A DNA stretch of 64,000 nucleotides from Vandammella animalimorsus. GTDB lineage: Bacteria > Pseudomonadota > Gammaproteobacteria > Burkholderiales > Burkholderiaceae_C. The notes below the pieces were generated by a model. That model searched no databases. It was not told where the DNA came from and saw only the letters and a list, made by a program, of their open reading frames with translations. The DNA is taken from contig NZ_NSJB01000002.1 of NCBI RefSeq assembly GCF_002285265.1, forward strand, positions 310,001 to 374,000. Reading direction: 5' to 3'. Positions 55,895-64,000 of this stretch are shown piece by piece (within the stretch, counting starts at the first letter, position 1; each line of letters begins with the position of its first letter). Both the position numbers and the translations under genes were made by a program.

Positions 55895-55978
55895 GGCCGC
55901 ATCATAAAAGCACCGGCGCGGCCGCCGGCTGGCATCGCCCCCGCATGCAGCTGCTTGGCATGGGCATGGCCACAGACG

Positions 55979-56009
55979 CGACAACGCCCGCTGTTTGCGG
56001 GCGTTGTCG
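55979..56009. repeat. Perfect 13-bp hairpin between rpoC and rsmB
   Basis: CGACAACGCCCGC (55979-55991) and its complement (55997-56009) surround a 5-base loop TGTTT. It lies upstream of rsmB and downstream of rpoC. There is no T-run on either strand, so it may be a Rho-independent terminator without U-tract, a processing site or a 5'-UTR structure. Confidence 0.6.
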
Positions 56010-56057
56010 TGGATTGCGCGCAAATGCGAGCTCAAGGAGCCGCTATGCCGCGCCTTC

Positions 56058-56086
56058 AAAGCCCCGCAGGGGAGCTTGGGGGCTTT
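56058..56086 (-). terminator. Probable rpoBC operon terminator
   Basis: On the minus strand an 8-bp stem AAAGCCCC/GGGGCTTT with a 13-base GC-rich loop begins 4 bases after the rpoC stop. The T-tract is only three bases, so termination may need the second hairpin (55979-56009). Confidence 0.5.
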
Positions 56087-56089
56087 GCG

Positions 56090-60319
<4,230 letters not shown>

Positions 60320-60340
60320 GGTGTGAACTCCCTTGGCTCA

Positions 60341-64000
<3,660 letters not shown>

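Overview
The window is a GC-rich bacterial chromosome segment (visibly about two-thirds G+C in coding DNA, with long spurious antisense frames). Its gene content points to a betaproteobacterium of the Burkholderiales, most likely the Comamonadaceae. The indicators are a Bug-type solute-binding protein, the yibN-grxC-secB-gpsA order, an ntrY/ntrX-like pair behind rsmB, the aerobic cobalamin genes cobM/cobF, and rpoB-rpoC. The family assignment is inferred from gene content, not from a marker search.

Layout. 1-1.9 kb: end of an aerobic cobalamin operon (CbiG C-terminal/CobE-like fragment, cobM, cobF) with a strong terminator. 2.0-10.6 kb: housekeeping genes (S41 C-terminal protease, gpmA, yibN-grxC-secB-gpsA, a LysE-type exporter, clpB with a sigma-32-like promoter). 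10.6-15.9 kb: a LysR regulator divergent from a CaiB-type CoA-transferase plus Bug binding protein, then an orphan branched-chain-type binding protein and an OB-fold periplasmic protein. 16.0-20.4 kb: purT, ispH-fkpB and radC-smr, with a short terminal-inverted-repeat element in the fkpB/radC promoter region. 20.6-25.0 kb: a ferric/polyamine-type ABC importer (binding protein, fused permease, ATPase), interrupted by a palindromic MITE-like element. 25.0-30.2 kb: proB, selU, a GDSL esterase lipoprotein, a membrane thioredoxin and an AraC regulator. 30.2-36.0 kb: a second MITE copy, then two divergent TonB-dependent siderophore receptors around a Fur box, and a small unknown gene coupled to the second receptor. 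36.5-41.4 kb: complete arginine deiminase operon arcDABC. 41.5-46.3 kb: aldA-type aldehyde dehydrogenase and a third siderophore receptor divergent from an AraC regulator. 46.4-51.3 kb: a small island at tRNA-Phe. 51.4-64 kb: ntrX-like and ntrY-like two-component genes, rsmB, rpoC and most of rpoB (N-terminus beyond the window edge).

The most interesting part is the island. About 170 bp next to tRNA-Phe is duplicated at its far end, and the duplicated segment stops within the last bases of the tRNA. Inside lie a PrlF/YhaV toxin-antitoxin pair, a DDE transposase and a truncated Rhs polymorphic-toxin C-terminus. The Rhs HNH nuclease tip is separated from the core by a one-base frameshift. The intact downstream gene looks like a DUF4262-type immunity protein, and its start codon overlaps the tip's stop codon (ATGA).

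The second notable pattern is a roughly 160-bp palindromic element present twice. Each copy is flanked by a TGA/TCA direct repeat that coincides with the stop codon of a neighbouring gene, so it appears to have inserted at stop codons without damaging the genes.

Iron acquisition is a recurring theme: three TonB receptors, two AraC regulators, Fur-like sites and a ferric-type ABC importer. Fermentative arginine catabolism suggests life under oxygen limitation.
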